From: Rhytidiadelphus loreus
Lineage: Eukaryota; Streptophyta; Bryopsida; Hypnales; Hylocomiaceae
DNA: 64,000 nucleotides
Reading direction: 5' to 3'
NCBI GenBank assembly: GCA_947034895.1
Contig: OX344763.1
Location: forward strand, 67,041,093-67,105,092
Shown: piece after piece, positions 22,985 through 34,967 of the stretch
Numbering within the stretch: position 1 is the first letter of the stretch
How the letters are laid out: every line of letters begins with the position of its first letter
Program-made: the position numbers and the translations under genes
The notes under the pieces: model-generated
Told to the model about the DNA's origin: nothing
Database searches by the model: none
The model's input: only the letters and a program-made list of their open reading frames with translations

Positions 22985-25900
22985 CAAATTTGCACTTGAC
23001 AGAATTTAGAAACCATACTTACAAGTTGCAAATCCTCGAGAGATTCCTAATACATATAAATTTCTAAGTGTTGCCCTTTTTTAAAAAAATAAACAAAAAT
23101 GAAAAAAAATAACAATACAACACGCGTTGTACTTTAAATTCTAAAACTTATAAACTCATGAATTTTGCAAGTGGAAAAATTTGGGAAATCTATTTACAAG
23201 TTCTACATAGTGTAGACCATCCTAATCCATAAAATCTTTTGATATTGCCCATTTACAAAAAACATGTACAAGAAATGAAAAACAAACAAACACGCGCTAT
23301 ACATTACATTCCAAAACTCATGAATTGATGAATTTTGAACGTGAAAGAATTTAGAAAACATAGATACAAGTTGCAAATAATGTAGAACTTCCTAATCCAT
23401 AAAAATCTTTTGATCTTTACCATTTTTTAAAAACATATACAAGGATGAAAAAAAATAACATTACACCACGCACTTTACATTACATTCTAAAACCCATAAA
23501 CTCATGAATTTTGCACTTGAAAAAGAATTTAGAAAACATAGGTACAACATCAATAGAGTGTAGACATTCCTAATCCATAAAAATCATTCGATCATCACCA
23601 TTTGCTAAAAACATATACAAAGATGAAAAAAAAAAATAACATTACACCACGCACTGTACTTTAAAGTTCAAAACTCATAAACTCATGAAATTTGAACGTG
23701 AAACAATTTAGAAAACATAGATACAAGTTGCAAATAGTGTAGACCTTCCTAATCCATAAAAATCTTTCGATCTTCACCATTTCATAAAAACATCAACAAG
23801 TATGATAAAAAAAATAACATTACACCACATGCTATACTTTAAAGTTCAAAACTCATAAACTCATGAAATTTGAAAGTGAAACAATTTAGAAAAAATAGAT
23901 ACAAGTTGCAAATAGTGTAGGCCTTCCTAATCCATAAAAATCCTTCGATCTTCACTATTTTTTAAAAACATATAAATGAATGAAAAAAAATAACATTACA
24001 CCACGTGCTTGACATTACATTCCAAAACTCATGAACTCATGAATTTTGCACGTGAATGAATTTAGAAAACATAGGTACAACTTAACTTCCAAATAGTGTA
24101 GACCTTCCAATCTATAAAAATCTTTCGGTCTTCACCATTTGTTAAAAATATATACAAGGATGAAAAAAAAAAATAACATTACACCACGTGCTGTACTTTA
24201 AAATTCAAAACTCATAAACTCATGAAATTTGAACATGAAACAATTTAGAAAACATAGATACAAGTTGCAAATAGTGTAGACCTTCCTAATATATAAAAAT
24301 CTTTCGATCTTCACCATTTTTTTAAAACATATACAAGAATGAAGAAAAATAACATTACACCACACGCTGTACATTACATTCCAAAACTCATGAACTCATG
24401 AATTTTGAATATGGAAAACAATTTAGAAAACATAAGTACAACATCCATATAGTGTAGACATTCCTAATCCATAAAAATCTTTCGATCATCACTATTTCTT
24501 CAAAACATATACAAGTATGAAAAAAGAAAATAACATTACACTACGCACTGTACATTACATTCCAAAACTCATGAACTCATGAATTTTGCACTTGAAAGAA
24601 TTTAGAAAACATAGGTAGAACATCCAAATAGTGTAGACCTTCCTAATCCATAAAAAAATTTCGATCTTCACCATTTGTTAAAAACATATACCAGGATGAC
24701 AAAAAAAATAACATTACACCACGCGCTATACATTACATTCCAAAACTCACAAACTCTTAAAATTTGAGCGTGAAACAATTTAGAAAACATAGATACAATT
24801 TGCAAATAGTGTAGACCTTCCTAATCCATAAAATTCTTCGATCTCCACCATTTTTAAAAAACATATAAATGAATGAAAAAAAAAAAATTACACCACGCGC
24901 TGTACATTACATTCCAAAGCTCATGAACTCATGAAATTGCACTTGATAGAATATAGAAAACATAGGTACAACATCTATAGAGTGTAGACCTTTCTAATCC
25001 ATAAAAATCATTTGATCTTCACCATTTTTTTAAAACATATACAAGAATGAAGAAAAATAACATTACACCACACGCTGTACATTACATTCCAAAACTCATG
25101 AACTCATGAATTTTGAATATGGAAAACAATTTAGAAAACATAAGTACAACATCCATATAGTGTAGACATTCCTAATCCATAAAAATCATTCGATCTTCAC
25201 CATTTTTTTAAAACATATACAAGAATGAAGAAAAATAACATTACACCACATGCTGTACATTACATTCCAAAACTCATGAACTCATGAATTTTGCATGTGA
25301 AAGAATTTAGGAAACATAGGTACAACTTCGAAATAGTGTAGACCTTCCTAATCCATAAAAATCTTTTGATCTTCACCATTTGTTAAAAACATATACCAGG
25401 ATAACAAAAAAAATAACATTACACCACGCATTGTACATTACATTCGAAAACTCACAAACTCTTAAAATTTGAGCGTGAAACAATTTAGAAAACATAGATA
25501 CAGTTTGCAAATAGTGTAGACCTTCCTACTCTATAAAAATTCTTCGATCTCCACCATTTTTTAAAAACATATAAATGAATGAAAAAAAAAAAATTACACC
25601 ACACACTGTATATTACATTCCAAAACTCATGAACACATGAAATTTGCACTTGAAAGAATTTAAAAAACATAGGTATAAGTTCCAAATAGTGTAGACCTTC
25701 CTAATCCATAAAAATCTTTTGATCTTCGCCATTCTTTATAAACATATACAAGGATGAAAAAAAATAACATTAAACCACGCGCTGTACATTACATTCCAAA
25801 ACTCATGAACTCATGAATTTTGCACTTGAAAGAATTTAGAAAACATAGGTATAAGTTCCAAATAGTGTAGACCTTCTTAATCCATAAAAATCTTTTGATC

Positions 25901-27330
25901 TTCACCATTTTTTTAAAACATATACAAGGATGAAAAAGAAAAACTTTACACCCCGCGTTGTACTTTAAAATTATAGACTCATAAACACATGAATTTGCAC
26001 GCGAATGAATTTAGAAAACATAGGTGCAACTTCGAAATAGTGTAGACCTTCCTAATCCATAAAAATCTTTCGATCTTCACCATTTTTAAAAAACATATAC
26101 AAGTATGAAAAAAGAAATATCATTACACCACCTGTTATACTTTAAAATTCAAAACTCATACACTCATGAATTTTGCATTTGATTGAATTTAGAAAACCTA
26201 GGTACAAGTTCCAAATAGTGTAGACCTTGGTAATCCATAAAAATCTTTCAATCTTTACCATTTTTTAAAATCATATACAAAGATGAATAAAAATAACAGT
26301 ATAGCACGCGTTGTACATTACATTCCAAAACTCATGAACTAATGAAATTTGCACGTGAAAGAATTTAGAAAACATAGGTACAACTTTCTAATAGTGTAGA
26401 CCTTCCTAATCCTATAAAAATCTTTCGATCTTCACCATTTTTTTAAAACATATACAAGGATGAAAAAAAAAATAGTATACCATGCGCTATACATTATATT
26501 CCAAAACTCGTGAACTAATGAAATTTGCACTTGAAAGAATTTAAAAAACATAGGTATAAGTTCCAAATAGTGTAGACCTTCCTAATCCATAAAAATCTTT
26601 CGATCTTCACCATTTTTTTAAAACGTATGCAAGGATGAAGAAAAATAATAGTATACCAGGCGCTATACATTATATTCCAAAACTCGTGATCTAATGAAAT
26701 TTGCACTTGAAAGAATTTAGAAAACATAGGTACAACATCCATATAGTGTAGACCTTGGTAATCCATAAATATCTTTCGATCTTCACCATTTTTTAAAAAC
26801 ATATACAAGGATAAAGAAAAGAATAATATTACACCATGCGTTGTACTTTAAAATTCAAAACTCATAAACTCATGAAATTTGAACGTGAAAGAATTTAGAA
26901 AACATAGATACAAGTTGCAAATAGTGTAGACCTTCCTAATCCATAAAAGTCTTTCGATCTTCACCATGTTTTAAAAACATATACAAGGATTTAAAGAAAT
27001 AACATTACACCACGCGCTGTACATTACATTCCAAAACTCATGAACTCATGAATTTTGCACGTGAAAGAATTTACAAACATTAGAACAAGTTCCAAATAGT
27101 ATAGTCCTGACTTATTCATAAAAATCTTTTGATCCAACTTGCATTTTATCTTGAAACATATAGAAGAAATGAAAAAAGAAAGTGGCCTATTCTTAATTCA
27201 AAATTTCATGAACTCATGAAATAAGTAGTACGTGAAAGAATTTTAAAAACTTATGTACAAGTTACAAATACTCTAGAAATCTTAATCCTTTAAAATCTAT
27301 TGATTTTGCTCTTTTTAGAAGAAAAAAGAT
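22985..27330 (+). repeat. Satellite array, about 24 units of roughly 178 bp with a 4-unit higher-order repeat
   Basis: The block TGTAGACCTTCCTAATCCAT recurs every 173-181 bp, mostly 178 (for example 23741, 23919, 24100, 24279, 24457, 24635, 24813). Each unit also has an A-rich run, ACATTACACCACGCGCTGTA and AAAACTCATGAACTCATGAA. The unit reading TTTTGAATATGGAAAACAAT with GTAGACATTCC near 24457 reappears near 25164, and the CATATACCAGGAT unit near 24676 reappears near 25384, so neighbouring groups of four units (about 707 bp) are more alike than adjacent units. The outer units are more diverged. Open frames on the minus strand inside it are repeat by-products. Confidence 0.9.
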
Positions 27331-27349
27331 CAAATATGAAATTTTGGAA

Positions 27350-27770
27350 TTCAAAGAACAACGCGTGGTGTAATGATTATTATTTTTTCATTCTTGTATA
27401 TGTTTTTAAAAATGGTCAGGATCGAAAGATTTTTATGGATTAGAAAGGTCTACACTATTTGGAACTTGTACCTATGTTTTCTAAATTCTTTCACGTGCAA
27501 AATTCATGAGTTCATGAGTTTTGAAAGTAATGTACAGCGCGTGATGTAATGTTATTTTTTTCCATCCTTGTATATGTTTTTAAAAAATGGTCAAGATCAA
27601 AAGATTTTTATGGATTAGAAAGGTCTACACTATTTGCAACTTGTACATATGTTTCCTAAATTTTTTCACATACAAAATTCATGAATTTCTATGTTTCAGA
27701 ATTTAAAGTATAACGCATCTAGACTATTTGTAACTTATACATATGTCTTCCAAATTCTTCTACATGCAAA
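27350..27770 (-). repeat. Inverted satellite units at the right edge of the array
   Basis: From about 27355 the satellite consensus appears in reverse complement (GATTTTTATGGATTAGAAAGGTCTACACTATTTG and CATGAGTTCATGAGTTTTG-like blocks), two full units and a decayed third. Orientation therefore flips at about 27340, after two degenerate forward units. Confidence 0.85.
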
Positions 27771-27859
27771 TTAGGCTTCTTTGATTGACAAATCTTGTCA
27801 GCCAATGTATTTCGTATTGATTTTAAATATTACTAGAGGGCCCTGTGTCGTTGCCACAA

Positions 27860-28200
27860 TGAAATGAAATTTAAAAGTAAATTTCCTAAATTTTTTAATG
27901 TATAAATGACTTCAAAATTCAATAATTCTTGCACCGTGAGTCCAAACAATAAGAAACAAAGCGTATGCACCCTTCCTCGCCGAGGGCTTTCTACCAAGTA
28001 CATTTAAAACAAAAATAAAAATAATTTAAAAAAAATTTCAATCCATAAATAACTTCAAAATTCACAAATTTTTGCAGCACGTGTCCAAGCGCCACAAAAC
28101 GATGCTCGTGCACCCTTCTTCGTCGAGGGCTTTTCGACAGTACCCAACACGCAATTGGGAGACTCACGATCTGGGAGATCTCAACGTAACAAACAAAACA
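27860..28200 (-). repeat. Right arm(s) of the inverted repeat flanking the satellite region
   Basis: In reverse complement, 28040-28190 reads GAGATCTCCCAGATCGTGAG, then GGGTACTGTCGAAAAGCCCTC and GGGTGCACGAGC, collinear with 21380-21530. 27860-28010 is a second partial copy in the same orientation (AGAAAGCCCTCGGCGAGGAA). The arms enclose about 6.4 kb including the satellite. Confidence 0.65.
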
Positions 28201-29370
28201 AACAAATAAGGATTGGATTGAGTTTTTTATGGCTACATGTTCTTGAGGATTCATTTTCATTTATACTTTTAAATTCATTGATTTCTAGAGAAATCTATAA
28301 CATTTGCTTATTACAATTTATTTTTATTTTCAGAAGTTTGTAATTGATTCCAAATTTAGGAAAATAAACTAACATTTATGTTACTAAGAAATTTAATACA
28401 TCCATGGTCATAGGTTATGCCATATTTAACTACTTTTGGATTATTGAAAGTCCAAAATTCAGAAATGCACAAATCCCCTGATGCTTGGGTTTTCACAGTT
28501 GATTGGGAGATATTTAGATATATTGAAGAGATCACACTTCAATAAGGTATTGTAAGGAATCTCCTTCCAAAGCTTAAAAATTTGGCTACATAAAGTATCA
28601 AGATATCCTACGGTCCTATGGTGAAACCTTAGTTTTTACATCAAATTAAACTATCAATGGATAGTTCTAGTGTTTAAGATAACTCCACACAAGTCCCTTG
28701 AATGAATCAGTAGTCACAAGCTTACATATTGGCATTGTTAGAATTCTTGATGATTATGGAAACATTGTGAGAATTCTCAAATATGTTCTACATGTTCTAC
28801 ACTGTAAGAGATATGGAAGCCCAAGAGGTCAATGGAAGCATATGAAAGTGAATCTCATAAAATAGATCAACTTTGAATTATGAAGTGCATGCTATTTCTT
28901 GGAGTTGAGGATAAGAAGAAAGTCTAACATGGAAATCCCCCAATGGAATGTTAACATTGTAAGGCACGCATGTACATACCACAATTACATGAATCACTAA
29001 AGAAGAGATAAAAGATTCATAAACCTAATACTATGCCTAACAAAAATGTATTGCAATATTCAAATGATCCAAGATTGCAAATCAAGTGCGATAAAGAACA
29101 CAATGAAGAAAACAACCAGGATTCTACATTAGGTATTATGATGACATCAAATTCTGTGATTGTGATGAAAGGAAAAAAGAGATATCATATTCCGGTTTTT
29201 GTTTTAGAAATTTAGACATCTCAAATATTGCAAGTGCAACTACCAACTATAAAAGTTAAACTAAGAAATTCATACCCAACCATTTATAAAAAAATCCTAT
29301 TATGACAGTGAGAGTGAAGATGGACAATGGATCAAGAAATCTCACGGTGACCACGATAATCCGGACCATG
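28201..29370. other. No gene recognised
   Basis: AT-rich sequence between the satellite flank and the next pseudogene. Short open frames only, none with a recognisable motif. Confidence 0.5.
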
Positions 29371-29377
29371 TAATCAA

Positions 29378-30745
29378 TCATGGGTCTGCCTCATTAGACC
29401 TATTCAAATTTGCCAAAGCAGCCTCTCTACTTTCTTGAAGAATAGTTTGTGACTTTAGATCCACTATCTTCGACCAAGTTGCATACACTACAAAAACTAG
29501 ACTTTCTTCTAAGTAAGGCCTGGAACATTGGACTCTTGGGTAGATAGGGAAAGAGGTCTCCTCTCTCTCTCGAATTGGTGGACCCTCCAGTTGGCGAAAC
29601 AATCTCAACAACGAAAAGATTGTGAAGTTTGAATCCCTTGGCCAGCAAGACAAAGTGGAGTGGGCGTATCCGCAATCAACGTGGCCATGAGCTACCATTC
29701 CACTAACGCTCATAGGAAGCTACTCGAGTCCTACCGTGGCCTTTGTTGTCACCCGCATTCAGAGGAGAGCCATTTTAGATGTATCCATCTTGTAATAAAT
29801 AATGCAAAATATCTCCTGTGGCATCTTTTTGGATTCCTCACGCCACGAGGTGTACAAGCGACGACAAGATGCTTGATGATTATGATGTTGAGTTCTCTGC
29901 TTCATGAACTCCACGTACTCATGGCTTCTCTTTTGTGGACTTCAGCAAAATCTACTAGTATTGGTTGCGCAAACTACAATTAGCAAACAAACTTCCAATA
30001 GCCTTAATAGAAACATGGATGAAGTATTCATTCCTCAGTCTACTAATACTTGACTGGCTAACAGTAGAAAGGCCATAGTCTATGTTCAACATTCTACAAA
30101 ATGTATGCAACATCTTAATATGGAAAGTAGAAATAGGAAAGAACACTAGATTACAATAGGAACATCAAGAGAACTTGTAGACGACATGACTGTTATGAGA
30201 ATGCAGGTACCATGAGAAATCACGATAACAAAATCAATGCATGAGAAGATGTAACGGTTTATACACTCGAAGTCAAGGATATATTGCCGGACTTCATTCG
30301 TTTCAAGTTCAACACGCTTCTAGTTATTTCCATTGAATAGGAACTTCAAAGTGTCTAGTCTCCCATTTCCAATGCTATGAATTCGGTGCGGCATTTGGTC
30401 AGCATTGTCTTGAATGATTTCTCTCATAGTCCCTGTCGCCAAAGCAGTTCCAATACTAGGGTGTATAATCCGATATATAATTCCTTTGTGTCCATGTGTC
30501 CCGCAAACCATACTTTCTTTGTAGTTGTCAATGTAATGGTGGAATGTGGACTTCGTAATTCCATGAATGATGTACCAAGCTGTGCTGCAGACTTTAGCAC
30601 ATTCCAGTGTCCTAAATTTCCACTTCCTAGTCCCATCCGGCAAGTGCACTTGCCTGCTGACTACCATCATGTATTCATGGCTTTCTTCAAATGACTTCAA
30701 GTAAAACCTTTGCCCTACCAAAAGAGTTTTGTCTTTAGGAAACAA
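29378..30745 (-). pseudogene. DUF7869-like transposon protein, copy 1 (decayed)
   Basis: Read on the minus strand: 30745-30320 carries KWKFRTLECAKVCSTAWYII and STFHHYIDNYK (a helix-turn-helix-like stretch), then NADQMPHRIHSIGNGRLDTL. 30100-29955 carries NIDYGLSTVSQSSISRLRNE and SLFANCS. 29713-29450 carries SVSGMVAHGHVD, a YAHSTL block, SNFTIFSLLRLFRQLEGPP. These blocks align in order with copy 2 at 50.9-51.8 kb (STFYRYLKYMK, EADYMPHRTRTL, FGLKEISTSTLSKVR, MTGIIGHGHADI). The order of an N-terminal HTH-like part, a Cys pair and a GHGHAD-type C-terminal part suggests the transposase-like DUF7869 family; that label is tentative. Several stops and frame changes; not functional. Confidence 0.5.
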
Positions 30746-30974
30746 CTAGTAGCATCGGCTTCCGCAAAATTTTACAGAACTGACATTCCAAATTTCTTCC
30801 ACTACTGTTTTCTTGACGTACTGTGAATCCTTCTCATGGAGACTAAGCTTACAAAAAATGAAGCGATAACTAAGGCGCCTTCATTCTTCCTTTGAGATAA
30901 ACAGATGGATATTCAGCAATTGGAATGGATGCGAAATAATTCGAGGTTTCTCTCACCGACTGAAAATTAGAGAG

Positions 30975-31610
30975 TCAGCATTCCGACACGGACCACCGAG
31001 CATGTATCATTCTGTCATCCTCCATTCCAACAACATCTAGGTCTGTGACACCAACGTACTCTTCACATAGTGCTTCATCTTGGAAGTGATCGCCTGGCCT
31101 CGAGCAGTTAAGTTGTCTCCAAGCAATTAAGTTGCTCCACAAAAGAAGCTCTCCTGAAGAGTCCCTTCGGCGCACCTCAAGCCCAATCCACGATTCCTGA
31201 CAATTATATGAACACAAGTCCATAGGAACATGATCCTCTACCAAGTCAACATTGATTGTTCTCCATAACACTATCTTGCCCAACACATCCTCTAATGATC
31301 TAAAAACCCCTTGACAATTATTCAGTTGTAATCCACGAGCATCCATAGTAAATGAACGAGGTTGTAAGAGACAAAAAATTCATGGCTCCAATGGTATCGC
31401 TATACCCAGCCATTACCCTTGAAGACGTACCTCCACAACAGAAGCTTCTCCTACTGCACCAATTCCAGAAACCAGAGGCTTCACGAAATTGCCGATAGGA
31501 AATGGTGAAGTTGTACTAATTGATTCTTGAGAATCATCCACTCTTGGCGACGCACCTACGGATGGCATAATTGCATCATCAACGGAAACTGAGAATGAAT
31601 CTTTCATCAC
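30975..31610 (-). pseudogene. Upstream coding-like remnants on the same strand as DUF7869-like copy 1
   Basis: Two open stretches: 31610-31413 (Ser/Val/Pro-rich, starts MMKDSFSVSVDDAIM) and 31346-30975 (acidic, LWRTINVDLVEDHVP and LLLWSNLIAWRQLNCSRPG). They precede the DUF7869-like part in the same orientation and may be its N-terminal exons, but no family was recognised and the join could not be proved. Confidence 0.35.
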
Positions 31611-33814
31611 TGTTCGTCAAACTATAGATTTGAAATTGTGAGATCTCACGGTTGTCAAAACTCTTGAAAGTAATAGAAAACAGAATACACTTAGCAATGT
31701 TTTCGTACATCAAGATGACAAAACTACAGGATATTTATTGAGAGTTGAGCGATTATTCCTATGTAATCTAATATAAAATATCAATGTCACTTAGAGACGA
31801 AGGAAATATCTACTTATAAAAAACATCTCCTAAGTCCTACTTAGCTTTTGAACAACTTAAGAAGGCACGTGCACTCATTCTATGAGTCACCGCATCCACA
31901 TCAGACGTTCTAAATGTCATTGGCTCAAATGATAGCTAACATAAAGGTATCCACCTATCCGAAACTACATCTATTGTTACATTTTGCAACGTCTTATACT
32001 TCAAGTTCCCCAATGCACGCACCGTAAGAATTCAAAGTACATGCATTGAAGCTATCTCATAGCGTAGATCTAGACGGATCTAAATATATACACGTTGCGG
32101 GTTAGCACGAAGAAGACATCTTCAAATCTCACATTATAAGCACTGATAGATATTTAGATTCAGGCATCAAGAGTTGTTCTCTCCTGCACTGCAATGGTAG
32201 TATACAATCTAAATCCCACAACACCAATTGAGGTGGAAGTTCCATTACTATCTGCCTGCATTACATAAACCAATTCACACTAACTGTTACGAAGAAGAAC
32301 ATCACAACATCACAAAGAACAACGTTGGAATGGACCTCAAAATTCAACCTCTGGATAGAAACACATCAAATTCAGAAGAAACTACTTGTGCGAAAAATCA
32401 GCTACTACCTCCAATCTTGAAAAACTGAACACATTAAATGAAGTCCAACAACAAAACCACATACCTGACGCTTCCAGCGGGCACATGAAGTAAGACAAGG
32501 TGCCCAAGGACGGCAGAATTACACTACAGCTTTCTGAGGAGCAACTCCGTCTACGGGATCAATGAATTGTTGAGTCAAGAATCCAACATACAACCATTGA
32601 TTAGCGTATAGATCGATTTGAGACTTCAATCAGTTGGACTATTGAAGCCGTCCTATCGTTTGTGAGGTTTGTTTGATTTTACCAGCTCAACCTTTGCCTA
32701 GAGATTGAAATTTCACAAAGGAATGGAAGTTAAGCAAAGATCAATATGTTGTGCTAATGGTGAGGACCGTACCTGAGTAAGAAGTTTGATTTGTGACCGT
32801 AAGGACCTTCCGTATGTACCGTCTTGACTACGAATGGGCAGCCCGATGCCTTGGTGTTGGTAGGTTGGGCGACAATGTTGTCGTGCAGGCTTCCAATCCA
32901 GTCGCCGAGGCGTTAAATACAGAGAGTTACCTCGTTCGAGTCGTCCAGGGTACTAGAGGTTGTACTGAATGGATGTCACTGAAGTTTTGAGATTCCAGGG
33001 ACATTGATATATATGAAACTTAGGGCATTGTATTTGAACCCTACAAGAATGCATGATGAAAATTCGATTAGACTATGTATGCGCATATAATTATTGAGTG
33101 CTCATTGAATCTGAACACAATCAAGATTCATTAGACCGGCAGTTCAATTTTGGAATGCCAGAAATGAGATGCACAAGATGGTTCAACCCCAGTCAATTGA
33201 CTTGACTACTGAAAATTACCACAGCTTTAGAGAGGGTCATCAAAAACTTAGCTTAAAAGAAATTTACAGTTCTCCTTCAAAATGAATGACAAGACTGATT
33301 TAATTTAGATTGTTTGAATGACATATATAGAAATATGCATGAAAACCTATCAGAATTGGTCAAAACACATCCATGAACTGCAACAAGGGTCACAATCCAA
33401 TCCCCAACCTAGCCAGATCGCTCAAGCCAGTTCCCGGAATGTGTTTTCAACTTCTCTCATTCCCTACCAATCTGACACAACTTTGACTTCCTCCCTGTGC
33501 TGCCCAATCTCCTAGCCCGTGGTGCACACGTGCACACTCCTATTCTGACATATGGCAATACCTCGTATTGGGTGAATATAACAGGAATTAGCATGTGGCA
33601 CCGATTTGGCCATTCCCAACACATCGTTCAAATGTGAAGCAAATAAAGTTGATAGCAAAGTTGCTTTCGACTATGCAACACAAACGTGAGTTCTTAATCG
33701 GTTTGGTACATCTTATCAGCCCTGAATCCAGGCTGCTGCCACTTGAACTCTGTTGCAACTCACACCACATCTATAGTATACACTTTGAGCAGTTCTTTCT
33801 AGCTTTGCTGGGAT
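31611..33814. other. No gene recognised
   Basis: Mixed composition with short open frames on both strands. Nothing with motif-level support was found. Confidence 0.45.
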
Positions 33815-34683
33815 TAAGTACTAATTCGGAAAGACATGAATAAGTGTACTTCTCTTGCAAGCCCAAGCTTCTTTCAAGGTTCGAAGACTGGGAATCACGT
33901 AATCATTAGCATTGAATAACTTATAGCTATCTTGATTGCCACGGACTGCAGTATATCATAAGTTCCCAATTCCAAGATGAATAAATTTCCTCAAGCGAAA
34001 ATCCTAAACCCTAGTTTGCGAAACGGCTCATTTCTTCTTGCTCAGTCTGTGAAACTCCCATGTCTGTTCTTGAGGCAGAAAAAAACCGGGATGAATTAGA
34101 GGACTTGCTATTTGAATTGCACTGCACTAATTGCGCACCACGATATCATCAGTCAGCAAATTAATTACTCGCGCTCCACAAGCTCCGAAGGAACAAGCGC
34201 TAGTCCACTTTCCTGTAGTAAGAGCAAAAAAGGTCGATACAATGTTTCTTCTACAACAGCTGGCATCTCACCTCCATCCTACAATTTCCATCACACTCCC
34301 AGGAGCTCAAATTAAAATGGCTCCAAACCAACTGCCAAGGCAGAGAAACAAGTCAGAATCCCTCTACAAATCCTATACAAGCGGGCATTGCAGTACTACC
34401 CACATTCAGTCATCCTAACACAACAGTACGAGAAATCTCCCTCCTTGAGCCCTCAATTCACCACAAGAGCCATACGTGCACCCGTAATAGACTGCAGCAT
34501 GCAACACCCTTGCTTAGCAAAAGTTCGTGAGCTTGGGATCAAGGAGTCCCCAACTTCTCTCACCGTGTCCATTCTTGCTGGACGCTTGCTCTGGACTCCC
34601 TCCTCAGTCTGCGGAAATGGTAGTTCTTCTCCTTGCCAATGCCTGATACCCTTGACGCTGCTCGCCTTATCTGGGTCCTGAAC
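33815..34683 (+). repeat. Direct duplication, copy A
   Basis: Shares with copy B (34968-36275) the ordered blocks GAAAGACATGAA, CCCAAGCTTCTTTCAAG, GACTGGGAATCACGTA, AAATTTCCTC, CTAATTGCGCA, CGCGCTCCACAAGCTCC, AGACTGCAGCATGC and CCTTGACGCT. No protein identity is evident in either strand of the shared sequence. Confidence 0.8.
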
Positions 34684-34967
34684 ATCAATCGAAATAGATT
34701 ATTGTGTGGGTGTCAGTGCACTCTTAAAACGGATTACACAAGTCATGATGCAGACAAATGACATTTATGTCAATTCCAAGAAGTGGATATGAGGAAAGAT
34801 ATGAGTACTTGCGAGTTTAGTAATCGAAGCTGCAAGTGAGGTCCATGAATACATTAGATATCTGGCGACTTTTGCAGGATCTACAATCTCTTCAACATCT
34901 CCTACTCCCTTCAGTGCATCGTCTTTGAGAACATAGAGCACGATCTAATTCCTCTTTTTGACCTTCT

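Noticed and set aside
25485..26808. Open frames of 66-97 codons on the minus strand within the satellite
   Set aside because: They recur with the satellite unit and are Phe/Tyr/Lys-biased; they follow from the repeat, not from a gene.
22985..27770. CRISPR-like array
   Set aside because: Units are contiguous 178-bp satellite monomers with no repeat-spacer alternation, and the DNA is eukaryotic.
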